Shown in pieces: positions 44,833-58,800 of a stretch of 64,000 nt of DNA. How positions within the stretch are numbered: position 1 is the first letter of the stretch; each line of letters starts with the position of its first letter. Origin of the DNA: Schistosoma haematobium (lineage: Eukaryota > Platyhelminthes > Trematoda > Strigeidida > Schistosomatidae). The translations under genes and the position numbers were made by a program. The notes under the pieces were generated by a model, which was not told the origin of the DNA, ran no database searches, and saw only the letters and a program-made list of their open reading frames with translations. Location: the NCBI RefSeq assembly GCF_000699445.3, contig NC_067197.1:31417809-31481808 (forward strand), read 5' to 3'.

Positions 44833-45028
44833 TTAATGTGAAAATGCAATACGACTGATTGGGAATCGTAACAACACCGGCGTTGTACCACGTACTGGTA
44901 GTAAAGTTCGTGAATAACGATAAATCATAGATGAAACACTTGGATATGGTTGACTATATTCGCCTAAAACATAACCTCCAGTTTCAGGATCTTGTGAAAT
45001 TTTCATATGAAGTACATCACTTTCTCGT
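44833..45028 (-). CDS. SHB-like adaptor, SH2 domain exon 2 with stop
   Basis: 196 nt after TTTTTACAG. Begins KRESDVLHMKIS with the beta-D histidine (H-x-K), then GGYVLGEYSQPYPSVSSMI, RYSRTLLPVRG and a C-terminus ending 13 residues later. TAA at 44835-44833. Confidence 0.93.
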
Positions 45029-48000
45029 CTGTAAAAAGAAACCGGGTAAAATACACTAGAAAAGTCAGTTTTTGGAAAGAGAATAGTTTGTTAGTTGGTG
45101 CGAAGAATTTAGTAAACAAATTAATTGCACTTTAAAAGAAATCCATGTGACTTTTACAGCATGTTATACCCATAAGTAGTCACTAAAAAGTTAAAGAGTG
45201 GTCAGGGAGGTCATTGTTTCTCCTTTAGCATTATTTTTCACTCCTTGTACACTGATGTTCATTTATCTATTTTTGGCAGTTAATCGTACTCAATAAACCA
45301 AGGTAAATCCCTTGAGGTCAAACAAAAAAGTGATCATAATCTTGGTTTCAAATTATAAATACGATTTTATGTAGACCACTATCTGTTTCTGATCATGTAT
45401 CTCAGTGAACACGTAGATTAAAATTACGACAGACTTTATTATTACTAAAATAATGGTGATTTGTAGCTCGAGAGTATGGTTTTGTCGAAATGTCTGTCTC
45501 TGATCTTAATGTTTTGACCACGTAACCTTCGTTATCTCTTCAAACAAAATAATTGGTGAAAAATTCAGACGGAAGCGATTCATAAAAATTTCTCCACAAA
45601 TAACTAGTAGTTCGTTCAGTTGACCTTGAAGCCAGTCAATATTTATTAGTATTTGTCCTATTATCACTACTTTATAATAAATTCATCAAAAGTGTAATGA
45701 GATGGTGGAGAAGGTTTGTAATTCAGATATATGATTTTGGTGGAGTTTTGTTCTCTGGCCTGGATAGTTTGGTCGTGGAGCTTTTATCGTTATTCTGAAC
45801 GACATCATCAGCACAAACTTCAGGTAGAAGTCCAGCTCAGAGAAAAAAAACTCCATCAAAATTGCAATCAAACATTTAAGTAGAAATGTTACACAATACA
45901 GAAAATATGAATTAATAGTCAAATGGGACAGAAGTAAACTAAAAATAAATCACAAAATAATCAAACGAAAAAAACTTACTTTATTGATAGTGATAGTTCT
46001 GTTTTACTTGTCTCACTTCTTCTTACAAGAAAACTACCTGTCGGTGTAGATTTCAATAATTTTTCTGCATGTGAACGTGAAAGATCACAGTGAAACCATC
46101 TAGTAAAGAAAAGAAGAAAAAAAAACAACCCATAATATATTCAGCACATTAATTTGAATCAAACTCTTAGAATAACATCATACTACTTAAAAGTAGTTTA
46201 CATTTTCTTAAAATAATAACAATTAAACGAAACAAATTCTCTTTGTGATGATGTCATTTATTATTGCTGTACAACTATATGGTTGGTTGTTTGTTTGTTT
46301 AGTACATCTAAGTCTATAGTAAGAGAATCAAATATTATGTCATTTGAAAATTGATTAGATATATTTCTAAATATCAAAGAAATTGTATGGTCGACTGAAG
46401 GTTAATGTGAAAAAATTTGATAAAAAGTAGATAATGGATGAAAGATAATTATTCACTTAGAAAATATTAAAGGAAAAGATTAATCGGATAAAAGATATTA
46501 ACAGTGGCTTATAGTTTTTGAACATAAAGATTGTGTATTGAAATGCCAACGTTTCTATCGTATAGATAGAAATATTTGATCTGTATAACTTTTAAGCTAG
46601 GTTATTTAAAATTGAAGATGACTTTCAAAGTTGTTAATCAAGGGCCTATATTACTAGGTTTGGCTAAGTGATCAATCAAGAATAGAACTATTGATCATCT
46701 TGTACTAATCTTTTGACAACCGTGCCTGGTAATGCTTGGACAGGATGTTCTGATTCCTTAAAAAAGAACATTTTTCGCAGCAACCCTGCGAATAGTATTC
46801 TCCAGCCGATCAATTATCGTATATGACCAACTCAATGTGCATTTACCTGCTCATGTCGAGCTTGGTACATAGGTCGCTCTATGAGTACTTTATCCAGAAG
46901 AATTCGAGAACATTGTCCGGCGTGGCTAAAATGAAGAGGCAACGGCTCAATAAGTTCAATAATCGAACACCTTGTGAAAACAGGTTACTCAATCAAGACA
47001 GACTTTGCATTCAAAGTCATCTACAAGGTAAGTAGAAGTCTTCCAAAGACAATTAGACTGCATCTTCTTTGCCTAAGCATTAGCCATACATCTGGAAACA
47101 CCAGAATTGTGTGTGCATAAGAGACTGGTACAACCTCTTCTTCTACCATGGTCTTAATATCTTATAAATGTTTTTCTCTTTCTCATACTTTTCTTCCTTT
47201 ACAGCCATCTGCTTCACTTTCCATCTTTCCTTTACATCCTCCACCCCCAACTGGTTTATTTTGTTTCTACGATCATTCTGATTACTTCTAATCTCAATTT
47301 CAACATTTTATCTTATCATGCTGAACCAGCCTTTCCCATTGATAATTTCTCCTATCTATTTTTGATGAATACTTAAGCCATTAACAATCAAACGATTATT
47401 AAACTTTCCTTGCTTTATGAAACAAATTTTTTTAAATACCTTTGTTAATTTAACCTCACTGTCACTATGTCTAACAGAAGTTTATTATCATCCTGTAAAA
47501 ATAAGTATATACATTTGCGATTGTACAGCTTTGAAAATGAATTCGCCAAAAAGAGAACTCTTCGCTGAACTGATCTTTCTTATTTAATGTCTTAATGGGT
47601 GTATTCCGTTTACTAATAAATTAAATATTTTTATGTTTACCGGTTAGTTGGATCCTATCCTCAATCAAAACTCAAACGATGAGTTAAATGCTGTGACATT
47701 CACCATGTGTATGTAGACACTTGAGTTGTGCTTCAGTAATTGTAGGAAGAAGAGGACCCTAAAAGTCCATTACTTACGGATAATAAACATACACTTTCAT
47801 CTAACATAAAACAAATTAAGTATTAACTACAAATAAATGGTCGGAAACTTGCCTTCATTATAACATATAAAACGTGTTTGGTGAGTAGTTATATTTACTG
47901 TGTTCTTAACCATGCAACGATTGAGACCTTTCTTCAAGTAATCAAAAATATTTCTCAATTATTATGATAATATCAGTGCTGGTGTGAATAGTGATGTTCT

Positions 48001-51000
48001 TTCTTTAATAATCTTGTTATTCCTGTACTCCTTTTGATCTATTTTCTTAATGTTTACTTTACATATCAATAATTTAACTAATCAGTGTGTGAAAAAATTG
48101 TGAAAATGTTTTTTCCAGTAAGAAGAAGATCATCACTTTGATAAACTTATTCATGTTACACTTACTGTTATTCCTATATATTTATGGCATTGTTATAACT
48201 ACGCGTGTGGTATGTCTCTTAATGTCCTTTGCCCACCATGTGATTTTATGCCAAAACTTGTCTATAAATGAAACATTTTTCAGTAAAAAGTAACCAAGCA
48301 TTCATTTTGTAAGTAGTAAGTTGTTCACATCATAAAAAAATGACTCATTGTAGCGAAATATTTGATCTAACCGCTTCATTATTTAGTTAAATAAAACAAA
48401 AAGGAAGCCAGAACGAAGTTTGATTCAATGAACCATTAGTTGGTTTTATCATTCTCTGTGACACGAGAATGTGAACCTTAACAGACAAAGAAACAAACAC
48501 ATCTATTAGCATGTATTACCGTTTTTTTTTATTGTGATTAGCATTACGGTTCATTTATGGGGTTATAACTGCTAACTTGAGAGTTGGCCTACATGAAGAA
48601 GAATATTTGAAAAATTCACAATAGGCAAATGTATAGAGAAAATGATGGACAGTTGACAATTTGAATAATGCCAGAATTTATTATTATTATGATTTGAATA
48701 AAACAAATAAATAAATGAAATTATCTTTCCTTTCCATCCGTGTGGTATCTAGGACTTAGCAGAAAATAAGAATTGGAGATAGATAAATATGTGCTTAACT
48801 ATTTAAAAAAAAAGTGAACTGTATAACCTTCGCAGAATATTTTTTGAATATTTAGCCGGTACTACAATACAGAAACATTTCTGTGTTATATAATAATCGA
48901 ATGATGAAAAAGTGGTAAAGTAAAGATAATCGTACCACTTTTTCACCACCCGATTATTACATAACTTCCTCTCAATACTTCATTTTCAAAGTTTGACAAC
49001 ATGCTTCGTTTGTTTTAGGGAAATATTTCTGAATAATGATGGTTATTTTAAGTTAGGAATAACGATCATAATTGTAAGTGAAACAAACAATCGAATTTAC
49101 TAGTCATTATAAAGCTATATGTAACACGTTAGATTTTGTGCCTAATTGAATGTACTTAGGCAGGAGTAAGAGGTAATCAACTCTATTGGTATATGGGCTA
49201 TAACACCTTATTTCGGTCAATGATTAAGGCAAATGATTAAGCATACAAATATGTCCTGTAAGTATTTAATGTTTCGGTTTAAAATACTAAGATACATAGT
49301 CCAATTATCGCAGTTACTGAATTGGATTAATCAGTTAAGTTCGGAAATGGTACTTATTGCACTATATAAATCCAATACTCATCCGAAGCTTAGGGGTGTC
49401 AGAGATCATCTGCAAATATGATCCAGAACTGGGTTTTTCATAAAACGATAAATCTTAACTACATAAACTATGATGGACAAAACACTCAAATTAGCCAAGT
49501 CAGTATTTGCGTATTGTGTTTCATTAGGTAAATGAGTCACTGACCTAATAATGAGAATTAGGCTTGATCAATATTGCTTATGCCCCAACATTTGTATCGA
49601 TAATCTGTCAAGCGGGTGGAATAGTGTTTCTTGTCTCAGGAGCCATCAAGTTTACGAGCCTTTGTCTTGATTATCTGATGTTAACCAAGTCGTTTTACAT
49701 ACCAGTTTACTATAGCAACACGAAATACATAACCACGGCTATATTATATTAGAGGGCAAAAACGTCAGGTTATATAGAAATTACCACTATTAGGCAAACA
49801 GGTCCGAGTACTATAAATACGACTAATTTAATAAAAAAAGGTACATTCTTTGTAATGTAATTGTGTGAATACTGTCTTCAATGTATTACATCCCAAGTCA
49901 ATGCATTGATCTAGTGGAAATCAGAACAAAAGCTATATTTTAATCAATTACTTTTCTCTTTAAATTAACCCCATTTAATTGAATAATAATAATGAACATC
50001 ATATTGAACAGTCGATATGTAGCCAGGATAACATGATTTGTTGTAACTTCTGGTGAAAAGATGGTCTAACAGAGTGATTACTACTAGAGTAGTATTATAA
50101 AAACTGAAAACAATTACAATCTGGTACAAATGCCATTTGATTATACTATATATCATAGTGACTAAATCGGTTGTTAACAGATACTGAAATAAATAAAGTG
50201 ATAGGATTACGAATTCTACTCAAGGAATCATTCTCTAGATCTCAATTGAATGGATGTCAGGGAACAGAAGAGTTAGTTAACTGACTGACTGTAAGTAACA
50301 TACATATTTGAAACTGTAGATGAATGTTTATATGTAAAATATTCATTCAATGTAGTATGACAATGATATACATATCTGTTTCCCAATGAACGATGATTAA
50401 GGAAACTAAAAAATCACGGTTCTATCATAGCTACATCCACATCAGTCCGACACAATACTAAGGATATGTTGATATTGATGTGGTTGGAAAATATAGTTAT
50501 CTATTCACTTGGTGTTGTTTGCTTGAATTTTCCCATTGTTGCTTAGGACTGCAATTGATCAGTCTCATGTTGGCATATGTGCATTCCGTACGGATTGACT
50601 TGATATTGCGGGTACATCCAGCCAACGAGTCCAAATAGGACGAAATGCACGTCCTGGATCCCACTGCTAGCCACCATTCATCTTTGCTTGTAATCATCTA
50701 TTTTTTGAAACTATCAAGTGTCTTGATCATATCCAACTGAACATCAAGTCATATCAATAAAGTAAATCTAGTTTTTGAAAAAAAAGGTATTATTTTGCCT
50801 GATTTATCTATTAGTAGGAGTAGTTCATACGTCTGATCAAAACTATCCTTCGTTAATTCACAAGAAGTATTACTAAATACTTGAACTATCTAGTTATCCT
50901 AAAATTTAAAAATCTTAGGTACTTTCGAATTTTGAACATCATCGTTTTTTTTTATTTAATTTTTTTAAAACTTTATGTAAATAAATAAAAGTTGCTAATA

Positions 51001-52817
51001 AAATTATCTTACAGTTGATTTTCAAGTTGTTCAGATATCGCTGTTGTACTACTACTATGATGACGTGGAAAATCTGATTTTCGATGTCTGTAATATTCAG
51101 CTGGAATGTGTAGATTCTCATTGTATCTTTTACTTCCCTGGTAATCTATTATGTCGGGGAAATTTTCTGAACTAACAGCAACATTTGGTCGTCTTCTATG
51201 CCAGTGAACAAGAACTGGAGGCCAAATGGAATTACTATCTGGATTGGCTGGTACTGTTTGACTTAAATTACGATGATAATATTTTGAAGGTATTAAACAT
51301 CTTGTGTGATCTGAGGGCGTGCTTAACTGATTACCTTCTAATAAAGTAGTTTGTGGATCGGCAGTACGTTGACTGTGTGAACGAATCATATTTGAATGAT
51401 GTTTTTTGTGTTTAGAGCCGGTTGAATCATTTGTTTTAACATCTGGTGGGCCCCATCCTGAATCTAGAGGGAAGAATACAGATTGTGTCATACTACTGTT
51501 GTAACTTGGTGCAAATAAATCTGTCATACAGGAATTCTCAGAATTATATGAACGATTTCTTTGAGGATAATACTGTACATGTGTAGAATCGCCTGACATG
51601 CGAGTCGATCTCATATCTGTGACAAAATTAGGGTTATTATGAACAAGGTTATCAGATTTATGTCTGTAATGCATAAAGTATTCTGATTGTTGTTCAGGAA
51701 ATCCAGCTGGTAAACTAGATTGTGTCATTAAAAGTACATTATTATTCTTACTGGTAGGTGGAATTCTAGAGGCAAAATGTTCTTTATGTGTTCTTGTTGG
51801 AGATAAATGCATAATACTTGATTGCATATTCGTAAATGTGGGTTCTGCACTGATTTGGCGCTGAGCGAAATCACGACAAGATCGACGAATTCCGTTTCGT
51901 GTGTTATCTGAACAAAAAATAGATCAAGTGATGTAATATATAATAACGTAATTATAAATTTATGTCATAAGAATTTTGATAAAGTAAAGGGGGTTAAAAA
52001 CGCATAACTATATGAAATTTACATTATGTTTGTCACCTTTTGTAAAATTTTGCATCAAACAGCTAATTCAAATGAGTAAATCTTCAATATCTAGTTGTTC
52101 TTAACAGCTTCGATACTAATAAACACTTGATTTCCTTATTTTATGTTATCGAATAGTTAAAGAGTAGTAATGGATAATAATTGATAATGATATATTGAGA
52201 TTATAATTATTTGAATACAAAATAAATTTACTTATGAGTTGGTGAGATATGAACTTCTCATCTTTCAGATCTTATAATGATTTATAAACCATCAAATAGT
52301 TTCTATTATAAATATCAAATTTGAAAATGAGGAAAATAGCTAAATTTCAATGATTTGAGATACCGTAGCTGGTTAAAACACATTGTTTTTAATTTGAATG
52401 ATTGTCTATAAATGTGCTTAATTTTCATTTCTATGTGAAGTTAGTTATAAGAACTATTAGAAACTAGAACTCATTGAACAGTATGGATTTTTATAATTCT
52501 TTCTCTGAATAATAAAGTTTAGTATTCTTTCATAATTTATATTTAATCTTATTGGGTCAACATTGACATTACTATTAATCAGAATATCATGGTACTGTTC
52601 ATTCTATTGTTTGTATTTAGGAATTTGGCAGAATTAACATTCATGTTAAGCAATAAGTTGATTATAACTGAGTGAATAAACAATAAGTTAAAAACACATA
52701 GTTCAGGGATCTCTTTTCAAAGAATTTATTATCGAATTGTACAATTGTATATATGTGAAAATATTTTTTGTTAAAGTACCAGTTGTTCCGTGAGGGAATC
52801 GGAACAAGGAATAACCC

Positions 52818-52861
<44 letters not shown>

Positions 52862-55800
52862 TGCATTTCTCCCCTTATTTATGTCTCATATTCACATTAT
52901 TTTATTCATATTTACTTATGATATCACTTTTTTTTTTACTTTTTACCCCTCTATGACCTTTAATGACCTTTCATTATTGTAACAAAAACATTTTAATCAT
53001 CTTACTACATTCACGTTATAATTCGTTATTGTTATTATCCGTATTATGTAATCCAGTATTACAATCTTTCTAGTACATCATCTCTGTTCACATTTCCTCA
53101 CGGAACTAATACTTTAACAGATATATATATATATACGACTGTGCAGCTTGATAATAAATTCCTTGAAAAGAGATCCTTTCGCTGAACATTGTGTTTTTAA
53201 TGTTTAGAATGGGAATTATCTATCAAACAATGAATCAATCTAGAACAAAATTTAATTAAATTTCATATTACAACCATGTATCCATTGAATTATACAGATC
53301 ATATTTCTGCAACTCTTAAAATTCACTTATATAAATACAATGATTTTCGAAGGATTTACTTACCCTAGTTAATTCCATTAAGAAAAAAAAGAAGAAAAAA
53401 AAGAACAAATCTACTCAAATCTTGATATTATTCTTAATACATTTTGTAAAGTTCGTTTTCCTGCACCAGCTGTTTATATGTTTGTATAGAAATAAACATA
53501 ATGACCTGAAGTCTTAGAGATTACATGTGTTCAACTATTTACTTATTATATATAATTGTTACAATATTCTAACGTATATATGTACTACCACGTTGAATGA
53601 CCACAGAGAAACAAAATCACATTTCATTAGTTAATTAATTATGGTCAATTGAAAGAGATATATTTTAAAATTGATGAACATTTTTATTTCAATTCAATAG
53701 ATTGTATTGCTTTATTGTTGTTTTTAAAACATAAAATGAATTATTAGAGAGAAGAAAAGAACTTGAACATTTTTACTAGTGTTATTTATTATTACCACCA
53801 TCATCATCCTCATCCATATGTTGTTATGTTTCAATACTACTGAATTATTTAAATAAGTATTCTTACCGTACAGGGATAAGAATTTCAATGGAAAATTCAA
53901 GTTTATATATATATATATTCATTTAGGATTAAATCAATTATTTTAGAAACATGAATATTTTCTTTAGTACAAGAAAAAAAGAAGTAAAAGTAACATTTCT
54001 GTCTTATTATGTAACAGTTTAAATGTATCTACGTATATACATATGTACAGGTTAAGTTAAGATATCTAATTTACCTACTTTTGTATCAAAATTTATCAGA
54101 ATACTTTGTTTATTAAAGTTAGAAGAATTTAAAATGTTGATTATGATCATATTTGATAGAAGTACGTTATGGGGTATTAAATTTAACATATACATGAGAT
54201 GTCAAAATCATACAATGAATTAGTAATAGAAAATTATGGTCATTTGATCTTTTCAGTAAACTATATTAATTATATGATATAAAGAGAAAGCTGTATAAGT
54301 CAGTCAGCTACAACGTAGGACCAGGCATATATATGCATAGGTCCAAGTTGCCATACCGCATTAGCACCGCAAGATGAACACCGGATTCATAGAAGTAGTT
54401 AATCCAATGGTGGTAATGTATAAAAGAAAGATTGCATATAAGGATATAGTACAGGAAGAAAGTTGTTGCTACCTTGACGTGGTGGTTGGGCTTGCCTATC
54501 GTGATGAAGCAACCGAGCTATACTGGTTGGAACAACCGTTCCTCCAGGTCCTACCATGCCAGACAGGTCGGTTGAAGAGCGGTAAGACTAAAAGCAACAA
54601 ACACAAGGTCCGAAGGCGAAGTCGTACTGCTGACTGTACAGAGGTGTGACGGCAGTAAGGTGTTTCACTCAGACGACTAGCATGACAGCGATGCTGCCTT
54701 CCCACAAGGAGAGATGGGGTTAGGAAAGGTCGACCCTAAAAATGCACGCCTCACCTTATCCCACGGATATCCGTCTCCGGCGGTAAGGTATCAACAAGTA
54801 CTGAGCTAACACGGAAATGACTCATAAAAAGGTCGTGTGTGACCGACCTCAAGCAGTTGTCCCTTGGGCACTGCGGTCACGCTCTCAGGTCACTAAGACC
54901 ACTTCTAATCCAACTTCCTTTTCAGGCCCCTCCAGAAGAACCCTTCTACGGTGTGGGCAACCGGGAAGTGAAAACCGCCCTCATACCTCTAACAGCACCC
55001 AAGACCACTGTATTCATAATCAACCTCCCTCTTCAACTCCTAAATTTGCATGATGATGATGATGAAAGAATCAATTTTATGAGTAAATGATGTGATATAA
55101 CAGTTAACAAAAGTTTGATAACAAATTATAGTCTATCAAAACCGCTTAATCTAAACAAAAGAATCCATAATTTTTTTGGGGGGAGAGGAGAGATTAAGAT
55201 ATATAATTATATGAATCTGAAATGCGATTTACATCAGAATGGTTTAAATGAAATGACACAAAAAAAACTGACATACAGTTAAGCTTCATCTAATGTTTAC
55301 AACCATAAAACGGTTTCTTGTATATGCTAAATTCATTTATTTCAATTAGAGTTGGTTTTCAACATGTGTATAAAAACACATTCTAGTTTGTATCTACGAG
55401 AGTGAGAGAAAAGAGGTTAGGCATTCAGTCTTTAAATATTCAGTTAATTTCGACAACTCATCTAATCCGCATATTCATTTGAAGTTGATTCATAAAATTT
55501 TTTATTCTTAGTAAACCAAGCTTTCTTTGTTTTCAACTTGTTGAAATATCATAAACTTTGGTCATTCATTTTGTGAAGCTTAAATTCTATATACGAAAGA
55601 ATAATCTTTTATGTTTTGACTTTAAATTTTCTTTGTTATCATTGTTGTTTATTATATTTTCCATTCATACACTTAAGCATCTGAAAATGTCTCTTCTTTC
55701 TAAATTATACTTCAGATCCTTTGTTTTTCGTTCTTATTTATTCTCCATACCATTTCACTTAAGTACCATAATGTCCTGCCATTTAAATAATCAAAACGAA

Positions 55801-58800
55801 ATAATTATTTTAACTAGCCTATTCCATTCATATTATAATCCATTTTTAGTTCAGTAGTTCCCGGCCCTTTTTTATATATTCACATCCTGTAGAAGTTAAG
55901 TAAACCTGTATAGTTATCATCGGCACTAAATGGTTTATTATTTTAATCTTTACTTTTACGTAGTGGGTTGTTTAAAGGACGATGTTAACAAAGTTGGTTG
56001 CCGGCTCAGTGGTCTAGAGATCAAGTGTTCGTGCGAGACCGAGGACCTTGGGTTTGAATCTTGCGTGTGTTATCGTGGATACACACTGCCGGGGAGTCTC
56101 ATACTGGAACGAAACAGTCGTCCAGTGCATCCAGGTTTTCAATTGTGGTGTAACATTGGTCGGTCCATGATTTCAATGAAATTCAACAATCTCGACAAAC
56201 TCAAACTGAAGATAATTGGATTATACCTAATAGAGGTATTTGAGCAAAATATATGCATAGATTAAAACAATATAAAAGTAAATTTACTTGAATTGATCAA
56301 TTCCATCCTTTGTTGAGCTTTCAACCAAGCTACATCAAGTGGTTGATTTGATTGTATTTCTGGATGACTATTTATTAATAATTCTCGGTTATGATGATTT
56401 AAAAGTGTAGGATCTTTTACTGAATAAATAAATGGTACAAATTCATCTCGTCCTTCATTCTGTAATAAGACAGATTGATTTAGATTATGATTATTTGTAA
56501 TATTATAATGCCTTCGAATAGTACGTTCATTTTTCAAATCATCAGGTGAAATAAGGCGTTTAATCGATGGCTGATCAGGGTGTGTAGATTTTATCAATAT
56601 GAAATCTGATAAAAAATTTGGTCTAGTTACAGTGACATTTGATTTTTGATCATTTTGTAATCTGTTTGATTCATGAAATTTTACTGATTGTTTTTTAATT
56701 AAAATTGGATTTGTTGAGTCAAGATTAATTGAATCTAGTTTTTCTAAAGGATAAGAAGAAATATGTTGGTTTGAAAATGCCCAGTTGACATTTCGTTTGT
56801 CAGGGAATGAAGTAGAAGAAGTTACTGTTGAAGCGTGAGAAAGAATGCATGTTGATTTAATCAATTCTGTTTCATTTGTTTGAAGTGTTTTCTGTGATGA
56901 AGTGGTTAAAAGTAAGACAGTAGTGTCTTTCTGATTCGAATCCCATGGAACAACAGATCTTCCATCAAGAGGATATTTTGCTGAATCTTTGTTTCTTTCA
57001 TCTAGATCACTGGTTGAAACTGGTTGTGCCTTAGATTCTGTCATCTCGGAGGAATTATTTGTTAATATTTTCATTACGGAAGAATCTGATAATTTATCTG
57101 ACTGACAAATTGAACTCTGTTTGTTTGGAATGTTAGCTGTGACGGGATTTTTACATGATGTTCTCAAAGGGGTTTGCACTGATAATGTGTTATCTGTGTC
57201 ATGAAAGTTTTGATGAGATTTGCTCTCCGATTTCTCCAAAACATTATTGTTCTTCACCTTTTCAGATACAGTCTACAAAATTAAAAAGTAATTAATAGAA
57301 CTGAATAAATTTAAAATAATAAGTCAGTCAGTCAGTCAGTAACCACGTGGAACTTCGTACGTACGTACATCAGTTCGAGTTGCCACATCACATTAGCACA
57401 GAGATGCACTGGTCGATTCAAATCCCGTAGTGGTAGAGGTAATAAGAGTATTAGCAGTAATCGGGGAGATTAGTGTTTGGAGATGTTATTTAGAGAGTAT
57501 AATCCAGTGAAATAAATTTGGGAAGAGAAAAAAAGAGACAAGGAGGAATCAGGAGATTAGAATTTGAGAGAACACAAAGAGTGGATGCACCTGCACCATT
57601 GCAAACGATTTTGAGCCATGTCATTCAGGGTCTCTAACCATCGGTTGCTATCATCTCGCGGTCCCCAACCAGGTAGTCTACACCTACCGACATGACTCAG
57701 ACCACTTGTCAGTGACTTCATGGACTTGTGTCATGTTTTGGTTTGACCGCCCTTAGCTTTCTTCCAACCTACTCCTATACCACTGAACATTGCACGTCTT
57801 TAAAATAATAAATAGGCAGGTTAATCAGTATACATATGTTTTTGAAAATCAGTTATATTTGAATACTTGAAAAGATTCCGTCAATCGGCGTTGGAAATTT
57901 TTTTATTGATTTGAATTACTTAGAGGACAGATCACGGTAGTTGAATATTGACGATTTTAAAATTTGGATCTGTTTTGTAAAAATTGACATTTGAAATGAT
58001 TTTCTTTGTCAAAATTAGAGTTATTTTTCGGTAGACGGATGACCAGATATCACTATTATAAAAGAGGCTTAACAGTGAAAACTATTGAATGTTAAGTGAA
58101 TTATTGTTCCGTTTTTTTTTCAACATTTGTGTTAAGTTTTCAAAAGATGTTTAAAGTGTTCTTTGCATAATAATAACATCGAGGAATGTATTTGTAAAAT
58201 GTCAGCGAATGAATTTCAAGTAAATTCAATGTTTTGCCTGACAATCTAGTCCAAGCTTTTTCAAGGAAATATAATCAAACATCAAAATTATCGAATATTA
58301 ATAGGTACATGGTTCTCCGGTTCACTGTATACTGAATAAGTCATCTAATCGGCGTTAACAATGTTTAATGTAGGTATCTGCATTAGTCTAAATTGTTTAA
58401 ATTGATCTTGCATTATGAGTATAGTGTTAAAATCTCATCATGTAAGTCTGATGCTTTTTATCTTAATGATACTTTAGGTGAACATTCCTAGTTAAATTTT
58501 TACATAACTAACTAATCATATTACTTTCTAATGAGCAACAATTTGGTTTATAGGATAGATTATCCTTAATAAATCAACTATTGCTCTAATTGTTTTCAGT
58601 TTTAATAATAAATTAAATACATTGGATTGTTTGTTCTTTTTTCTCCTTGATTCCCTTAATCTATTTTGATTCTCTTGTATGTGTGTTTGTATTTGTATAG
58701 GATTAATCATTCACAATGACATGAATTACTGTCATGGAAAATAAACTAATTGATGATAGATTGTTAGTTGTTGACAAGTACTAGAATTTGGTAAAGTAAT

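Larger units (their letters stand above)
46100..51012 (-). other. SHB-like gene intron (4.9 kb)
   Basis: Contains a lone TIR-like end at 47512-47575, a long imperfect hairpin at 48885-48966 and a hammerhead SINE remnant at 50540-50690. Open frames at 46823, 49233, 49564 and 49965 have no family signature. Confidence 0.8.
51908..56287 (-). other. SHB-like gene intron (4.4 kb)
   Basis: Contains a TIR element (52688-53200), the GTCAGTCAG-family repeat (54296-55075) and a SINE with decayed hammerhead (55965-56180). Open frames at 54374-55090 and 55558 lie in repeat or low-complexity DNA. Confidence 0.8.

Noticed and set aside
51009..51827. A self-contained gene starting at the ATG at 51827
   Set aside because: The frame stays open upstream to a splice acceptor at 51908, and its end is a splice donor that joins in phase to the SH2 exons; it is an internal exon.
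52768..52956. Protein with a poly-leucine stretch
   Set aside because: Translation of an (ATT)n microsatellite inside the TIR element.
52681..53205. LTR retrotransposon solo LTR
   Set aside because: The matching ends are inverted, not direct, and no TG...CA ends or flanking duplications were seen.
54374..55090. Forward frames as a possible novel gene
   Set aside because: They lie in an interspersed repeat with a second copy at 7.3-7.6 kb and a low-complexity tail.
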